NCBI RefSeq assembly: GCF_011397635.1
Contig: NC_064758.1
Location: 20,271,013-20,335,012 of the forward strand
DNA: 64,000 nt
Direction: 5' to 3'
From: Epinephelus fuscoguttatus
Lineage: Eukaryota; Chordata; Actinopteri; Perciformes; Serranidae
Shown: piece by piece, positions 51,101-54,100 of the stretch
Numbering within the stretch: position 1 is the stretch's first letter
Layout: each line of letters opens with the position of its first letter
The notes under the pieces: model-generated
What the model was told of the DNA's origin: nothing
Database searches by the model: none
Seen by the model: only the letters and a program-made list of their open reading frames with translations
Position numbers and translations under genes: made by a program

Positions 51101-54100
51101 ATATGCCCATTCAAAACAATCAGTTACAGAAGAAGCTGCCACCCCTTTCTATTTACTTTGTCTATAACAGACAAAAACAGCACATAAATAATTGTAAATA
51201 TTGAACCCAATTAAGTGCAATAAAGATGGCTTTAAATAGATTCCATTAACACAAATAAATCACAGCTTAACAGCAACTTGTGACAAAAGTAGAAAACAAC
51301 TGTCAAGGTTCATAGAAAAAGATGGTTGTCTTTTTTGGCTAGTCATCAGTTTAGCTTAAACACTTTTACATTGTGTAAATCAGTCTAGTGCCTCGCAGAC
51401 TTTTTTCTCTACTCATAGTTTAATAAGTTATATATATTATTTATATTCTTTCTTACTCATCGTTGGTTTAAAGGTCCAATGTGAAGGATTTAGGGAGAAT
51501 GTATTGGCAGAAATGGAATATAATATAATAAGTATGTTTTCTTTAATGTATGATCACCTAAAAATAAAAATCATTGTTTTTTCATTATCTTAGAATGAGC
51601 TGTTTATGTCTATATAGGGAGCCGCTTCTTGTTTATGTTGCATCGCCATGTTTCTACTAGGTGTATGAATCACTAGTTTCATCATGATACAATATTATAT
51701 TGATTCTTATGACAAACTCTGTCATGATACGATTTCGATTCGATGTGATTGAGGCCTGTGATCAACATGAGACAATGTCATCTGCCCATATAACACAGTC
51801 TGTCACAGAAGACACAGCTGCCCCTTTTTTTTGCTTTTGGCCATAAAAAATAAAAACAACACATAAATAATGTAAGTAACTGTAACGCTCAAGGGCAGTA
51901 AAGTTTACTTTAAACTGGCTCTACTAACATAAAACAGCACATGGGATGAGCTAATCTTCAGGGCTTTCTGTCAGAGAGACCTTTCTGAAAGAGAACTTTT
52001 CGTTTTAACCCACACCGTATCTTTTTCCTAAAATTCCAGGTCTATTTGTCTTAAAGCCCTGAAGGCAAACGTCTCCCAACAGCCTTATAAAACATGGTTT
52101 AACAACAACATCATTTAATAAAAGTATCAAAATCAGCTCAGTAATAATTGTCAAGGTTCAGAGAGAAAACAACTGTTTTTAGCTAGTCACCCATTATTAG
52201 CTTTAGCATGTTGACATAAGTTAGCCAAGCTAGCGGACATTTTTTCCATTTCTCATAGCTTAAAAATTTACATGTAGGGCTCTAGTTTCCCGGCGCGGCG
52301 CAGGGTGGCGCACCCCGCGCAGAGCTAGTTTCGAGCAGCACAACCCGAGGCGCGCTCAGTTTGGTAGTTTGGCAGACCGAGGTGCGCTGAGATGGGGGAG
52401 GTGTCGACAGATCCAGCTTGGCGCAGTGACAGTTTTGTGCCAAAAGGCTTCGCCGAAGGTGCGCTAAAAGCTCGCCAGCTGAAACCACGTCTACTGTCAG
52501 CGCAGGGGGAGTGCAGCCAGTGTAAGCCGAAGTTTGGCTGACCAGCGGACAGTGCGCACACATCACCAAAACCTCGCAGGCAGGTTTCCAGAATGTCAGG
52601 CACATTAATAATATAATAAATACCCAAAAAACACTATTCAATGCAACTATCTGCAATCAGCACATAAATGTATCTCTATATCAACTGTCCCGTCACATCT
52701 GATGTCAGATCAAAGGGGGTTAGCACCTTTTGGCATGCGTAATGGAAACCCAACCTGATTTGATTAACACAGCTGCAAAATAATGAGTTCACATCCCTCT
52801 CAGCCAACCACAAACAGCCACAGCATCAGATAGGGAGTATATATTCAGCATCTGTCATCTTAGAAAAGTCAAAAGAAAAGAAACAGAGTGAGACTGCGAG
52901 AGAGAACGAGCGAGTGCGTACGCACGAGAGAAACGCAACATTGATTTACAATTGTGGTGACCTCCTCCCAGGCTACCTTTGCATCATCAGCCCGTGGAGG
53001 TCTGCTTGCAGTTCCGTATATTCGGACACTGCGAGCTTGGACCTCCCGGACCAAAACATCAGTTTCCTCCTGGGAGGAGTTTGGCCGTCTGACACTGCTG
53101 CTCTCTTCTGCCATGGCGAAATGAGTAAATTCTCATTACGCCTTTGCACGGCACATTTAAGGGTGAGGAGAGGGGCTCATTTGATTGGTGTGATGTGTGT
53201 AAAACCCACTCCACGCCTTCTCTCCTCCCTCTTTCTGACTTGCGCAGGTAGGAGGGACGGAGGTGGGAAAGACAAGTAGCTGCGCCAGCGCACACGGTAT
53301 GCCAAACTTGCAAAATCTGCCTGGCCACACTCAGTTGGCGAAGCGCAGGCACGCTGCGCCCCCGCCTCACCCGGTCTGCGAAACTAGAGCCTGTGGTGTT
53401 ATTATTTTTCTTCCTCACCTGTGGCTTAAGTCACTGTATCACCTGACAGAACAGCTGTGTTGAATTTTAGCCTGCATACACATTTTTCAGTTACAGTTGT
53501 TGAAACAGATTAGCTAATGTTGCTGTATTGAGAAGTTAGCAGAGTGGGATGTCCGTCCTGGTAGGTAACATTACGTCATGTTTTATCTCGTCAACAGCAT
53601 TGTTTACCTACGCTATGTGCTCTGTCTGTTGACCCGTATTTTCTTAATAATCAAAAATATTTCCACACTGCTGAATTATTCCAGAGTAAATAAACATTAT
53701 CCTGAATCGATGTTTTCATTTTGCATCAGTGACATTGGATCATTGATCATAGAATTGATATATTGATCCAGATCAATGGATCGTTGCAACGCTAGTTTCT
53801 ACAGTAGCTCAGAAAGGACCATAGTTAGCAACCTCTCATCGACGAGAACATCAGAAAAACTTCAATTTTTCAATGTGAATCCGCTTTATTTCGTTTTTTT
53901 ACCAATTTAAATCACTGTTTCACGGTCTGTTTGTTTTGGAGATGAAGAGTTATCAGAGGATTTTAAATTATCAAAGAAAAAGGGTGAGCACATATTAGCT
54001 GGGCGAGCAGCCTGTCTCTGACATGCCAAACACTATAGAAGAAACACAGATTTGTAGCATGAAACTGCTTTATTCTGTGTTTTTACCAGTTTAAATTATC

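Larger units (their letters stand above)
51658..53794. mobile_element. hAT copy B with perfect 8-bp target duplication
   Basis: GTTTCTAC is duplicated exactly at 51650-51657 and 53795-53802. The element starts 'taggtgtatgaatc' and ends 'gatcgttgcaacgcta', weakly complementary. Its left and right parts match copy A. No complete transposase is present. Confidence 0.75.

Noticed and set aside
53059..53418. 119-residue - strand frame near the Myb-like frame
   Set aside because: It lies in GC-rich transposon DNA with no domain similarity; GC richness alone explains the lack of stops.
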